In this document: piece after piece, positions 45,370-54,099 of the stretch
Position numbering within the stretch: position 1 is the stretch's first letter
Layout: each line of letters opens with the position of its first letter
Source of the DNA: Pseudomonas caricapapayae
GTDB taxonomy: Bacteria > Pseudomonadota > Gammaproteobacteria > Pseudomonadales > Pseudomonadaceae
Reading direction: 5' to 3'
DNA length: 64,000 nucleotides
NCBI RefSeq assembly: GCF_001400735.1
Contig: NZ_LJPW01000038.1
Coordinates: forward strand, 1 to 64,000
Notes under the pieces: generated by a model
The model's database searches: none
What the model was told of the DNA's origin: nothing
Seen by the model: the letters and a program-made list of their open reading frames with translations, nothing else
Made by a program: the position numbers and the translations under genes

Positions 45370-45837
45370 ATGCAGCCTAAATTGAGCCCTATCGATCGCA
45401 AGATTCTTCGTCTGTTGCAACATGACGCCAGCCTGTCTGCGGCAGAAATCGCCGAGCGGGTCGAACTGTCGCAATCGCCCTGCTGGCGTCGCATCCACAG
45501 GCTTCAGGAAGATGGGGTAATCGAACGCACGGTCGCGTTGCTCAGCACTCAGAAACTCGGTCTGAGCATGACGGTGTTCGTCGAGGTCAAGCTGTCAGGT
45601 CATGGCCGGCGTTATCTGGCCGAGTTCGAAGAGGCAATCATCGGTCACCCCGAGGTGCTGGAGTGCTACACGATGGCAGGAGGAATGGATTTCATGCTCA
45701 AGGTGGTTGCCCAGGACATCGCCAGCTATGAGCGCTTCCTGCGCGATCACTTGCTGCAATTGCCTCATGTGCACGAGGCGCATTCGAACATCGCCATGAG
45801 CACGGTGAAGCGCACCACGGAGTTGCCGCTGGACTAG
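45370..45837 (+). CDS. Lrp/AsnC family transcriptional regulator
   Basis: A 155-residue feast/famine regulator. Residues 1-60 form the winged helix-turn-helix (SPIDRKILRLLQHDASLSA and AEIAERVELSQSPCWRRIHR), and the rest is the RAM ligand-binding domain, including the PEVLECYTMAGGMDFMLKVV signature. It starts 173 bases from the divergent indolepyruvate ferredoxin oxidoreductase gene, so aromatic amino acid or aryl-pyruvate control of that gene is the simplest inference. Full length. Confidence 0.94.
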   Translation: MQPKLSPIDRKILRLLQHDASLSAAEIAERVELSQSPCWRRIHRLQEDGVIERTVALLSTQKLGLSMTVFVEVKLSGHGRRYLAEFEEAIIGHPEVLECYTMAGGMDFMLKVVAQDIASYERFLRDHLLQLPHVHEAHSNIAMSTVKRTTELPLD

Positions 45838-45921
45838 AGACGGTCGGATTTATAATGAAGGAGAAAATCCGCCGAGCAGGCGCTGGCGGATTATCGGTGT
45901 CGATGAGGGCAATAAAAACAT

Positions 45922-45956
45922 TTGACTTGCAAATGATAATGATTATTATTGCATCA
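45922..45956 (+). promoter_or_regulatory. Fur box overlapping the prrF promoter
   Basis: TTGACT (45922-45927) and ATTATT (45945-45950) are spaced 17 bases apart as -35 and -10. The spacer is AAATGATAATGATTATTATT, an excellent match to the Fur consensus of repeated GATAAT units. Iron-loaded Fur would block RNA polymerase, giving transcription only in iron shortage. Confidence 0.9.
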
Positions 45957-46067
45957 GCGGGTCGCGAGATCCGCTGGATAACCCGGAAGCCTTAGGTCGG
46001 CTTCCTGATTATCTCCTCATCAGGCTAATCACGGTTTTTGACCCGGCTTTTTGCCGGGTCTTTTTTT
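45957..46067 (+). ncRNA. prrF: PrrF-type iron-responsive small RNA
   Basis: About 110 bases from the predicted start to the terminator, with no ORF. It contains the GTCGCGAGATC segment near the 5' end and TCAGGCTAATCACGGTTTTTGACCC before the terminator, which I recall as conserved parts of Pseudomonas PrrF. Together with the Fur box this is the PrrF layout. PrrF RNAs work with Hfq to repress iron-rich non-essential proteins such as SodB, aconitase and succinate dehydrogenase when iron is low. Confidence 0.85.
46040..46067 (+). terminator. rho-independent terminator of prrF
   Basis: Stem GACCCGGC (46040-46047) and GCCGGGTC (46053-46060) with a five-T loop, followed by seven T. Confidence 0.95.
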
Positions 46068-46225
46068 GGTTCTTTCTTTTGGTTTCGCTGCTTCAGGCTA
46101 ATGAAGTCGGGGTACTGCGCAGGTGTGTAGCAATGGCGCGGATCATAGCAAAGCAACCCTGACGATGGTCATGTTTTTGCAACGAAAACGGCCGATCGCG
46201 GCAGATAAAAAGTAATTGCTGCAAC

Positions 46226-46254
46226 TTTTCACTTGAGAATGATTCTCGTATTCA
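46226..46254 (+). promoter_or_regulatory. Fur box and promoter before the sigma4-FecR hybrid gene
   Basis: GAGAATGATTCTC at 46235-46247 is a perfect palindrome about one central base and fits the Fur consensus. It lies between TTTTCA (46226-46231) and TATTCA (46249-46254), which are 17 bases apart and plausible -35/-10 elements. Confidence 0.8.
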
Positions 46255-46305
46255 ATAGTCTATTCTTGTCACGGACGATACCTGTCATTGCAAGGAAGAA
46301 CCTCC

Positions 46306-46338
46306 ATGGAAGATCAGCGAGCGATACATCATGAGTAA
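46306..46338 (+). CDS. 10-codon leader ORF overlapping the sigma4-FecR hybrid start
   Basis: An ATG at 46306 with a strong AAGGAAG site 8 bases upstream opens a frame MEDQRAIHHE that ends with TAA at 46336-46338, after the ATG of the downstream gene at 46331. The downstream start has only a weak site of its own, so this may be a translational-coupling leader. It could also be the remnant of a longer reading frame shifted by one base. Confidence 0.45.
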   Translation: MEDQRAIHHE

Positions 46339-46864
46339 TCAGCTCTCGTCTTTGCTGCACCTCCCCGCCCGCCTGCCTGAGCCGCAACCCACGCTGCAGG
46401 CAATCGAGCTCGGCCACAGGCTGGGCAAGCTCTCGCGCCGTACACGGCAGATATTCCTGCTCAGTCGACTTGACGGTCTGACGTACGCCGACATCGCCCG
46501 CTTCATGGATGTCGATATCGCCCGGGTCGAACGTGCGATGCTTCGCGCATTGGGCAAGGCCTATCTGCAAGGCACCGATGACAGCCGCGCCATTCAGGAC
46601 CAGGCCAGCCGCTGGTATGTACATTTGCAGAGCCCCGCTGCCACGGCCAGCGAACGCATCGAATTTCGCCATTGGCTGGACGCCGATGCAGCGCACCTCT
46701 CGGCGTTCCAGAACAGCGAGCGCATGTGGCGCCAATTGCAGGCACCTGCAGCGCTGCTCGGTGCGTCCGGCTGGCATCGACGCAAGCGTCGGGCTTATCT
46801 GGTCTGGTGCCTCCTGACCGCTTTCATCTGTAGTTTGATGGTCACCGCCGAGGCAATTTCCTGA
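46331..46864 (+). CDS. hybrid protein: sigma70 region 4 + FecR N-terminal (DUF4880) domain + membrane anchor
   Basis: A 177-residue protein with an unusual architecture. Residues about 25-80 read as sigma factor region 4 (LGKLSRRTRQIFLLSRLDGL, YADIARFMDVDIARVERAM). Residues about 90-140 match the FecR N-terminal domain (DQASRWYVHLQSP, FRHWLDADAAHLSAFQNSE). Near the C-terminus is a single hydrophobic segment (YLVWCLLTAFICSLMVTA). Sigma region 2, needed for -10 recognition, is absent, as is the periplasmic FecR sensor part. A Fur box precedes it, so it should be made in iron limitation. It could act as a membrane-held DNA-binding or anti-sigma-like modulator of iron-starvation sigma factors; that is inference. 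Confidence 0.82.
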   Translation: MSNQLSSLLHLPARLPEPQPTLQAIELGHRLGKLSRRTRQIFLLSRLDGLTYADIARFMDVDIARVERAMLRALGKAYLQGTDDSRAIQDQASRWYVHLQSPAATASERIEFRHWLDADAAHLSAFQNSERMWRQLQAPAALLGASGWHRRKRRAYLVWCLLTAFICSLMVTAEAIS

Positions 46865-46965
46865 CAGACACATGACCGTTGTGATGAAGTTTACGTCGCA
46901 AGGCACTCTGTCGATGGGTGTACAGTAGCGCCCTGAAAAGGCATCTACGTACACAGGCACCTATC

Positions 46966-48102
46966 TTGGCTCTCACGATCAATTCAGACTTCGACAGCGG
47001 CAACATTCGGGTTATCGACTCCAGCGACCCGGCTCGTATCAGCCTGGCAATCGAAGCCGACACACAAAGCGCGCATTTCCAGTGGTTTCATTTCAAGGTA
47101 GACGGCCTGAATGTCGGCCAGACCTATGGCTTCAGCCTGACCAATGCCAGCCAGTCAACCTTCAACAGTGCCTGGACCGGCTACAACGCCGTAGCGTCCT
47201 ATGACCATCAGAACTGGTTTCGGGTGCCGTCCGCCTTTGACGGCAAGGCACTCGACTTCAGTCTTGCCCCTGATCAACCGCAAGTCTGGTTTGCCTATTT
47301 CGAACCCTACAGCCGCGAACGCCACGACTGGCTGATCGAACAGGCTCAGGAAAAGGCCGGAGCACACGTGCTGACTGTCGGCAAAAGCGTCGAGGGGCGT
47401 GATATCCAGTTGCTGCGCAAGGGTGACGGTGCAGAGGGCAAGCGCAAGATATGGATGATTGCCCAGCAGCACCCCGGCGAACACATGGCCGAATGGTTCA
47501 TGGAAGGGGTCATTGAACGCCTGGGACAAGTAGACGATGTTGTGTTGCAGCAGTTACTGGCCCGCGCAGACCTGTATCTGGTGCCGAACGTCAACCCGGA
47601 TGGAGCCTTTCACGGCCACTTGCGCACCAACGCCAACGGCAAGGATCTCAACCGCGCATGGCAGGACAGCACCGAAGAGCAGAGCCCGGAAGTCTTTTTC
47701 ATCAGGCAGCAGATGGAAAAGTACGGCGTGGACATGTTCCTCGATGTACACGGTGACGAGGAAATCCCATACGTATTCACCGCCGCGTGCGAAGGCAATC
47801 CCGGCTATACAGCGCATCAACGCCAGCTTGAAGAGCGCTTCCGCAGCCGTCTGTGCGACGTCAGCGAGAACTTCCAGACTGTCTACGGTTACCCGCGCAG
47901 TGCCCCCGGCCAGGCCAATATGAACCTGGCGGCAAACGCCGTCGGCGAGCGTTACAAATGCCTGGCACTGACGCTGGAGATGCCCTTCAAGGACCACGAT
48001 GATGCGCCGGACCCGGTGACAGGCTGGTCAGGCAAACGCTCCGCGCAACTGGCCGTGGATGTGCTGACCGTGCTGGCCGAGATGGTGGAAGACCTGCGCT
48101 GA
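46966..48102 (+). CDS. M14 family zinc carboxypeptidase-like protein
   Basis: A 378-residue metallopeptidase. An N-terminal beta-sandwich (residues 1-120) precedes the M14 fold with the zinc motif QQHPGEHMAEWFMEG (HxxE), the third ligand in FLDVHGDEE and the catalytic Glu in LTLEMPF. No signal peptide, so it is cytoplasmic, as in the cytosolic carboxypeptidase-like subfamily that can trim C-terminal residues from proteins. The start is probably the TTG at 46966 (giving ALTINSDFDSGNI); an ATG at 46918 adds 16 unconserved residues. Substrate unknown. Confidence 0.88.
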   Translation: MALTINSDFDSGNIRVIDSSDPARISLAIEADTQSAHFQWFHFKVDGLNVGQTYGFSLTNASQSTFNSAWTGYNAVASYDHQNWFRVPSAFDGKALDFSLAPDQPQVWFAYFEPYSRERHDWLIEQAQEKAGAHVLTVGKSVEGRDIQLLRKGDGAEGKRKIWMIAQQHPGEHMAEWFMEGVIERLGQVDDVVLQQLLARADLYLVPNVNPDGAFHGHLRTNANGKDLNRAWQDSTEEQSPEVFFIRQQMEKYGVDMFLDVHGDEEIPYVFTAACEGNPGYTAHQRQLEERFRSRLCDVSENFQTVYGYPRSAPGQANMNLAANAVGERYKCLALTLEMPFKDHDDAPDPVTGWSGKRSAQLAVDVLTVLAEMVEDLR

Positions 48103-48126
48103 AGGCCCTGGCCCTTGTCTGCAAGC

Positions 48127-48154
48127 AAAAATGCCCACTTATGCGTGGGCGTTT
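48127..48154. terminator. bidirectional terminator between M14 peptidase and MFS genes
   Basis: GCCCAC (48133-48138) pairs with GTGGGC (48145-48150), flanked by AAAA on the left and TTTT on the right. It can serve both convergent genes and overlaps the 3' end of the MFS gene. Confidence 0.75.
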
Positions 48155-49368
48155 TCGCTTCTGCCAACTGCACGACGCACGATCAATCCCGCCAACGCGA
48201 TCAATGACAGCGTGATCACCACCGCGCCATAGACATTGCTGGTCGCCACCAGGCCCGCCGTGTGCGCAAAGAACCCGGCAACCAGTGCCGGTATGCAGAA
48301 CGCCAGATAGCTGAGTACCAGAAAAGCCGACATCAGCCCTCCTCGTTCGTGGGCATGCGCCGTGGGCATCAGCATGCGCAACGCGCCCAGAAAGCTTGAT
48401 CCGAAACCGATGCCAGCCACTACGGCACCAATGAAAAACAGCCACAGCATGCCCAGGTTCACCGCCAGCAGAATCACTGCCACACCGAGCGGCAAAAAAC
48501 ATGCGCCTACCCATAACCCCAGAACCGGCTCGCGCTGACGCAGACTGAGGATCGCCAGCGCGCCACTTAGGGTCAACGCGGCGACCGCCAGGCCGCCATT
48601 GAGAGGTGAGGTCGAGCCGGTCGCCGCCGCCAGCAAGGACGGGCTCAACGACAGGAAAAACCCACCCAGCGCCCATGCCGCAATGTCCACCGGCAGTACC
48701 AGCCATAACATACGCCGTGACTGCTGTGGCACATGTAACGAAGGCTTGAGCGATTGCCATACGCCCGGCTGGCGACTGACGGATTCCGCGACTCGGCCGA
48801 GGTAAATCGCCTGAAACACGAAAGCGGCCAGCAGGAAACAGTAACCCAGCACCAGTGGCAGCGGCGCGAACTGCACCAGAAACGCGCTCCCCAGCGCACC
48901 CACTGCCATACCGAGCATCGGTGAAATACTGTTGATCAGCGGACCTTTGACTGAATCGCTGTCCAGCAATGCAGCCCCCAATGCGCTGGCGGCAAGCCCG
49001 GTGGCAAATCCCTGCAACAGACGTGCAGCGATCAGCCATGTAACATCGCGGGCAACAATGAACAGCAGCATCGAGACGATCTGCAGCAGCAAGGCACCGA
49101 AAATCACCGGGCGCCGCCCTATGTAGTCAGACAACGAACCGCCAATCAGCAAGGCAGCCAGCAGGCTAAATGCATACACTGCAAAAATCAGCGTGAGCAT
49201 GCCGGAAGAGAATCCCCAGGCCTCCTGATACAGGTGATAAAGCGGTGTGGGCGTGCTGGACGCGGCAAAAAAACACAGCGTCGTGAACGCCAGAAACCCG
49301 AGATGGCTGCGTACTTGGCCATCAGGCATCACGCCTGGTGATGTCGAACCTTGTGAAGATAGGGACAT
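48139..49368 (-). CDS. MFS transporter
   Basis: A 409-residue major facilitator with about twelve hydrophobic segments. The motif A region between helices 2 and 3 is GGSLSDYIGRRPVIFGALL, typical of drug:H+ antiporters. The soluble N-terminus is about 25 residues. Substrate cannot be inferred. It is divergent from a TetR gene across 106 bases, a classic efflux pump and repressor pair. Confidence 0.92.
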   Translation of the reverse strand: MSLSSQGSTSPGVMPDGQVRSHLGFLAFTTLCFFAASSTPTPLYHLYQEAWGFSSGMLTLIFAVYAFSLLAALLIGGSLSDYIGRRPVIFGALLLQIVSMLLFIVARDVTWLIAARLLQGFATGLAASALGAALLDSDSVKGPLINSISPMLGMAVGALGSAFLVQFAPLPLVLGYCFLLAAFVFQAIYLGRVAESVSRQPGVWQSLKPSLHVPQQSRRMLWLVLPVDIAAWALGGFFLSLSPSLLAAATGSTSPLNGGLAVAALTLSGALAILSLRQREPVLGLWVGACFLPLGVAVILLAVNLGMLWLFFIGAVVAGIGFGSSFLGALRMLMPTAHAHERGGLMSAFLVLSYLAFCIPALVAGFFAHTAGLVATSNVYGAVVITLSLIALAGLIVRRAVGRSENAHA

Positions 49369-49474
49369 GAATAGGTGCTCCGCCCGTACAAACCGTTAAA
49401 GCCATGAATTAGCTTTTGCGGAGTGTGCGACGCGACAGCGCTTAAAGCAAATACTTTGTGTTAAGGTCCGCCGT

Positions 49475-50020
49475 ATGGCTATCAAAGAAGCAGTACGCAC
49501 CGGAGGCCGCAGTGCCCGCGTGCAGGAATCCATTCATCGCGCTGTCCGCGATTTGTTGCAGGAGCATGATCGCTCGGCAATCAGCGTGCCAATGATCGCA
49601 ACCCGAGCGGGCGTTACACCGTCAACCATTTATCGCCGCTGGGGTGATCTGACCACGCTGCTGGCAGACGCCGCCATCGAGCATCTGCGCCCTGATGCGC
49701 CGATAGATCAAGGCAGCCTGCACCAGGACCTGCTGATCTGGAGCGAAATGTATCTGGACGAAATGTCTTCAGCGCCGGGTCGAGCCCTGATGCGCGATGT
49801 GGTCGCCAGCACCTCCGGTTGTGTGGGCAAGTGCGCGACAATGGTACGCGAGCAATTGCAGGTCATGATTGATCGTGCGACCGCTCGCGGAGAAATATCT
49901 CCGACTGCCGACGACCTGATCGATGCCGTTGTTGCCCCCATGATTTACCGGATTCTGTATTCCGAATCCGCGCCAACGCCTGAGCGCGTGCGCCAATGGG
50001 TAGAGCGCTGCCTGACCTGA
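49475..50020 (+). CDS. TetR/AcrR family regulator
   Basis: A 181-residue regulator with a TetR-type helix-turn-helix in residues 15-65 (AISVPMIATRAGVTPSTIYR with RWGDLTTLL after it) and a C-terminal ligand-binding helical domain. The divergent MFS gene is the obvious target, and its promoter lies in the shared 106-base gap. The ligand is unknown. Full length for the family. Confidence 0.92.
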   Translation: MAIKEAVRTGGRSARVQESIHRAVRDLLQEHDRSAISVPMIATRAGVTPSTIYRRWGDLTTLLADAAIEHLRPDAPIDQGSLHQDLLIWSEMYLDEMSSAPGRALMRDVVASTSGCVGKCATMVREQLQVMIDRATARGEISPTADDLIDAVVAPMIYRILYSESAPTPERVRQWVERCLT

Positions 50021-50099
50021 GACAAGGTTTACAGCAGTCAGCGGCTGAAACTCCCGCTATGATGCGCGCCTTGTCCGATATCAATGACCGAACCTATTC

Positions 50100-51404
50100 A
50101 TGCACACCCTTGCAGATCTGCGCGCCGGCAAACTGGCAGGCATCAAACGGCTTGACCTCTCCTGTGGCCTGAGCGAATTCCCGGTCGAGATATTCGACCT
50201 CGCGGACACCCTGGAAGTATTGAACCTCAGCGGCAACGCGTTGACCTCGCTGCCTGACGACCTGTGTCGCCTTACCCGTCTGCGCGTGCTGTTCGCGTCG
50301 GACAACGCGTTCACCCACTTGCCGGAAGGCATTGGCCAGTGCCAGCAACTGCGGATCGTCGGCTTCAAGGCCAATCGCATAGCGCACGTCAGTGCTGCCG
50401 CACTGCCACCGCGCCTGCGCTGGCTGATCCTGACCGATAACCGCATAGAGTCCCTGCCCGATGAGCTGGGCCGTCGTCCGGATCTGCAAAAACTGATGCT
50501 TGCCGGCAACCGGTTGCATGCCCTTCCCACGACTCTCGCCGGTTGTCACAGGCTGGAGCTGATCCGCATCGCCGCCAATCGCCTGACCGAGCTGCCGGAC
50601 TGGCTGCTGAGCCTGCCGGCCCTGGCATGGCTCGCCTACGCCGACAATCCGCTGTGCCCTGAACGCACGGCGGCACCGATCCGTGAGATCCCGTGGGACC
50701 GGCTCAGCATGGGTCAGTGCCTTGGCGAAGGCGCTTCCGGGATCATCCAGCAGGCGCTCTGGCACAACGCCAACGATGAACGACGGGTTGCGGTCAAGCT
50801 GTACAAGGGCAATGTCACCAGTGATGGCTCACCGCTCAATGAAATGGCCGCCTGCATAGCCGCTGGCCAGCACACACAGCTGATCGAGGTTCTTGGACAA
50901 ATCAGCGGGCATCCCGAGCGGCAACGCGGCCTGGTCATGGCGCTGATAGCCCCCGATTTCGGCAATCTTGCCGGACCGCCGAGCCTGGAATCCTGTAGCC
51001 GCGATGTCTACGCCAACGGCACACGCTTTTCCTTGCCGGTACTGCTGCGCCTCGCTGCAGGCATCGCATCGGTCACCGCGCATCTTCACGCCCGCGGGAT
51101 CACGCACGGCGACCTGTATGGGCACAACATTCTTGTGCAGGAGGATGGCAATTGCCTGCTGAGCGACTTCGGTGCGGCGTCCTTTCACCCGTCAGCCGGG
51201 ACGGGAAAGGCGCTGGAGCGCATCGAAACGCGGGCATTCGGTATCTTGTTGGGGGAATTGCTGGAGCGTTGCGAGGCAGATCCGCAGGATCAGAACGTCA
51301 TGGCGGGTCTACAGGCACTGCAGGTGAGCTGCGTGCAGCCGGATTGCCAGCAACGACCGTCGCTGGCAGAGATTCTTCTGCACATAAAAGCATGGAGCGC
51401 GTAA
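50100..51404 (+). CDS. leucine-rich repeat serine/threonine protein kinase-like protein
   Basis: A 434-residue cytoplasmic protein. Residues 16-190 contain about seven leucine-rich repeats (for example LEVLNLSGNALTSLPDDLC), of the type found in bacterial and plant LRR proteins. Residues 201-432 form a protein kinase domain: GEGASG loop at 209-214, Lys233 in VAVK, Glu248 as the C-helix Glu, HGDLYGHN at 336-343 in place of the usual HRDLKPEN, and DFG at 356-358. The catalytic Asp338, Asn343 and Asp356 are kept, so activity is plausible. No membrane segment. Substrate and signal are unknown. Confidence 0.9.
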   Translation: MHTLADLRAGKLAGIKRLDLSCGLSEFPVEIFDLADTLEVLNLSGNALTSLPDDLCRLTRLRVLFASDNAFTHLPEGIGQCQQLRIVGFKANRIAHVSAAALPPRLRWLILTDNRIESLPDELGRRPDLQKLMLAGNRLHALPTTLAGCHRLELIRIAANRLTELPDWLLSLPALAWLAYADNPLCPERTAAPIREIPWDRLSMGQCLGEGASGIIQQALWHNANDERRVAVKLYKGNVTSDGSPLNEMAACIAAGQHTQLIEVLGQISGHPERQRGLVMALIAPDFGNLAGPPSLESCSRDVYANGTRFSLPVLLRLAAGIASVTAHLHARGITHGDLYGHNILVQEDGNCLLSDFGAASFHPSAGTGKALERIETRAFGILLGELLERCEADPQDQNVMAGLQALQVSCVQPDCQQRPSLAEILLHIKAWSA

Positions 51405-51424
51405 AGCGCTCCACTGCACAGCGA

Positions 51425-52129
51425 TCAGCCTGCCAGACCCACGTATACGTTCTGCACGTCGTCATGGTTGTCGATGGCTTCGAGAAACGCTTCGACTTCG
51501 GCCATCTGCTCATCGGTCAGGCCATCCACGGTGCTTTTAGGGCGATAGCCCAGTTGCGCGGACTGTACGGTGAAACCGAATTCGGGAAGCGCCTTGCACA
51601 CCGCATCCATATCTGTGGATTCGGTCAGGAACAGCGTCGCGCCCTCTTCGGCTGGCTCGAAATCCTGGGCACCGGCTTCGATTGCCGCCAGCTCCGGATC
51701 AGCATCGGGTGAAGCCGGGACGGCCTCGATCATGCCTTGATACAGGAAGTCCCAGGATACCGAGCCCGCAGCGCCCAACTGTCCCTTGCGGAACAGCACG
51801 CGGATTTCCGAGACCGTGCGATTGATATTGTCGGTCAGGCATTCGACAATCACCGGTACGCGGTGCGGTGCAAAGCCTTCGTAGGTCAGACGCTCGAAGT
51901 TGACGCTCTCGCCCAGCAGGCCCGCGCCTTTCTTGATGGCACGCTCCAGGGTTTCGCGCGGCATCGAAGCTTTCTTGGCCTGCTCGACCACCAGCCGCAG
52001 ACGCGAGTTCATGTCCGGGTCTGCGCCAGCGCGTGCGGCGATCATGATCTCCTTGGACAGCTTGCCAAACGTACGTCCCTTGGCGTTGGCTGCCGCTTCT
52101 TTATGCTTGACCTTCCACTGTGCGCCCAT
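51425..52129 (-). CDS. YebC/PmpR family protein
   Basis: A 234-residue YebC-type protein. The N-terminal [19 protein letters not shown], followed by [19 protein letters not shown], and the conserved [19 protein letters not shown] are diagnostic. Family members act as DNA-binding regulators (PmpR of P. aeruginosa represses the PQS response regulator pqsR) or help ribosomes through proline stretches. Pseudomonads often have two copies, the other near ruvC; this one is not near ruvC, so it may be the second copy. Converges on the LRR kinase gene. Confidence 0.92.
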   Translation of the reverse strand: MGAQWKVKHKEAAANAKGRTFGKLSKEIMIAARAGADPDMNSRLRLVVEQAKKASMPRETLERAIKKGAGLLGESVNFERLTYEGFAPHRVPVIVECLTDNINRTVSEIRVLFRKGQLGAAGSVSWDFLYQGMIEAVPASPDADPELAAIEAGAQDFEPAEEGATLFLTESTDMDAVCKALPEFGFTVQSAQLGYRPKSTVDGLTDEQMAEVEAFLEAIDNHDDVQNVYVGLAG

Positions 52130-52455
52130 GTCTGCTCTCTTGATTCGCTAGGCACCTCGCCGCCTGCGCCTGCACGACTGACAGAACGCGGCGCTGGCAA
52201 GGCGCTGAAAAAGGGTCACCGGCAAAATACCCTGTCCGGCGCGGCGCATTTTATACGCGATCACGGCAGATGAAACCCCCGACCGACATATTGACCGAAC
52301 CAACTCGCCAAGATGGCTGCCAATCGGGCTGACGGCAATCATCCGTTTTCCATCATGGCTTGTAGTCTTTTTCCGAAAAACCTTGCAGCAATGCTTTTAG
52401 GGCAAGGTATTCCGTAACCTGCGCGCCCCTGATTTTCACGGTAGAGAGCCCGCAG
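52130..52455. other. intergenic region between yebC-like and vgrG-like genes
   Basis: About 325 bases. No convincing gene, repeat, terminator or RNA structure was seen. It must hold divergent promoters for the two neighbours. Confidence 0.4.
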
Positions 52456-54099
52456 ATGCGCAAGGACCTGCAAGTGCCCATCATGCTGGAGATAACCGAC
52501 TGCCAGCCGGACATGCATATCATCAGCTTCATCGGCCACGAAGCCCTCAACGACCTGTATCGCTTCGACATCTGGGTGATCGGCAGCGATCCACAACTGG
52601 ACGTTCGAAGCCTGTTGCATCGCGAAGCGTTTATAAGCTTCGGCGGGCCTCGAACCGGCAGGCATGGCCGTATCTGCCATGCAGCCCGACTTCACCGCGG
52701 CGCTCATGTGAGCCTTTACCATCTGATCCTGATGCCTGAGCTGCGCAGGCTGGCGCGGCAGCCGCAACGCCGCACTTATCAGGACATCGCGATTCCTCAA
52801 CTGATTGTGCGGTTGCTTGAAGCGCACGGCATCGGAGCGAGCGCCTACCGGTTCGAGCACATGAACGGTCTGTATCCTGCCAGGCCGCTGCATATTCAGT
52901 ACGACGAAAGCGATCTGCACCTGTTGCAGCGCCTGTGCGAGGAGGAAGGCATTCATTTTCGTTTCGAGCATCGCCCGTGCGGTCATCGGCTGGTGTTCTC
53001 GGACGACCCTGCAAGCTTTCCGGCACAGCCAGTACCCGTCCGCTTCAAGCATCAGGAACCGTCAGGTGCCTCGCGAGAGCCGCTCCTGCACCTGACCGAA
53101 GCTCTGTCGCTGCCGCACGCGTCAAGACAAACTGCTCACCCCTTGCAACCAGCCTACCGTCCTTCGTCACCACGCCAAGGGACCAACCTGACGGCGGCGG
53201 CCAATCAGGCATTCCGGCCACCAAGCCCTGGTGGCGCGATCGATCAGAAAGACACACTGCACCGCCAGCGCGGTATTCGCGCACTTGAGCGACTGCGCTG
53301 CGAACGACGCGATGTCAGAGGACGAAGCAGCGAGCCCGCCTTGCACTGTGGCGAAGTGATTCAGGTGCTCGATCACCCAGAGCCATTGCTCAATGATCAA
53401 TGGCTACTGAGCGAAATCGGTCACGCAGGCAGGCAGTTACAGGTTCTCAGGGGTATCGCCCCTCGCGATGCGCTGACAATCCTGCGCATTCTTGTCGGCG
53501 CGCAGCGATCGTCACCCGCGGCTGCACAGCTACAGGGCAATGGCTATTGCAACAGCTTCAGGGTCATACCGTGGGCGATGCCGTTCCGCCCCTCGCTCAA
53601 ACATCCTCGCCCCTCCGTCACAGGCGATCTTGGTGCCACGCTGCAACATAGCGAGGCTTGTCCGGGCCTGCACGGGTATCGAGCGGTCCGGTTCGACTGG
53701 CAAGTTCAAGCCCCGGCGGATGACCCCGTGCAGCGTTGGCCAATGGCCGAGGTCGCCTGCGCGGGGATCCAGGCGTTACCACCCGGCACACGTGTGCTGA
53801 TCCGCTGTTTCGACAACAACCCCGAACGCCCCGTGATCTGCGCAGTGCTTCTGTCTGGAGAACGCCTTTCGATTGGCCATCCGGGGCCTGACGGTGTCAC
53901 TGCCTCGTCGGTCGAGTGCATTCGACTGTCGAGCGGGCAGCACCTGCATGTCACCGCTCATGGCGGTGCGATTGTGGGCGGGCAAGCTGCGCAGTTGCAC
54001 GTCGATGCTCGGCGAATCCTGATTGTGGGTCACATAGATCAGCAGTCCTTGAAATCAGGCTGGCGCTTGTCGATAAACGCGTTCATGCCCTCCTTCTGA
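52456..54099 (+). CDS. orphan VgrG-like protein lacking the C-terminal spike repeats
   Basis: A 547-residue protein related to type VI secretion VgrG and phage GpD. Residues 8-190 carry the base-plate-like domain ([19 protein letters not shown] and the hallmark [18 protein letters not shown] with IHFRFEH). A central region is Pro- and Arg-rich; later residues 380-460 resemble the OB-fold part ([28 protein letters not shown]). The C-terminal beta-helix repeats and any effector domain are missing, since full VgrGs usually exceed 600 residues. No other T6SS gene is nearby. The 3' end overlaps the convergent enoyl-CoA hydratase gene by 61 bases, so it may be truncated. Confidence 0.72.
   Translation: MRKDLQVPIMLEITDCQPDMHIISFIGHEALNDLYRFDIWVIGSDPQLDVRSLLHREAFISFGGPRTGRHGRICHAARLHRGAHVSLYHLILMPELRRLARQPQRRTYQDIAIPQLIVRLLEAHGIGASAYRFEHMNGLYPARPLHIQYDESDLHLLQRLCEEEGIHFRFEHRPCGHRLVFSDDPASFPAQPVPVRFKHQEPSGASREPLLHLTEALSLPHASRQTAHPLQPAYRPSSPRQGTNLTAAANQAFRPPSPGGAIDQKDTLHRQRGIRALERLRCERRDVRGRSSEPALHCGEVIQVLDHPEPLLNDQWLLSEIGHAGRQLQVLRGIAPRDALTILRILVGAQRSSPAAAQLQGNGYCNSFRVIPWAMPFRPSLKHPRPSVTGDLGATLQHSEACPGLHGYRAVRFDWQVQAPADDPVQRWPMAEVACAGIQALPPGTRVLIRCFDNNPERPVICAVLLSGERLSIGHPGPDGVTASSVECIRLSSGQHLHVTAHGGAIVGGQAAQLHVDARRILIVGHIDQQSLKSGWRLSINAFMPSF

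Noticed and set aside
52456..54099. A type VI secretion cluster
   Set aside because: Only one VgrG-like gene is present; no Hcp, ClpV, sheath or immunity gene nearby.
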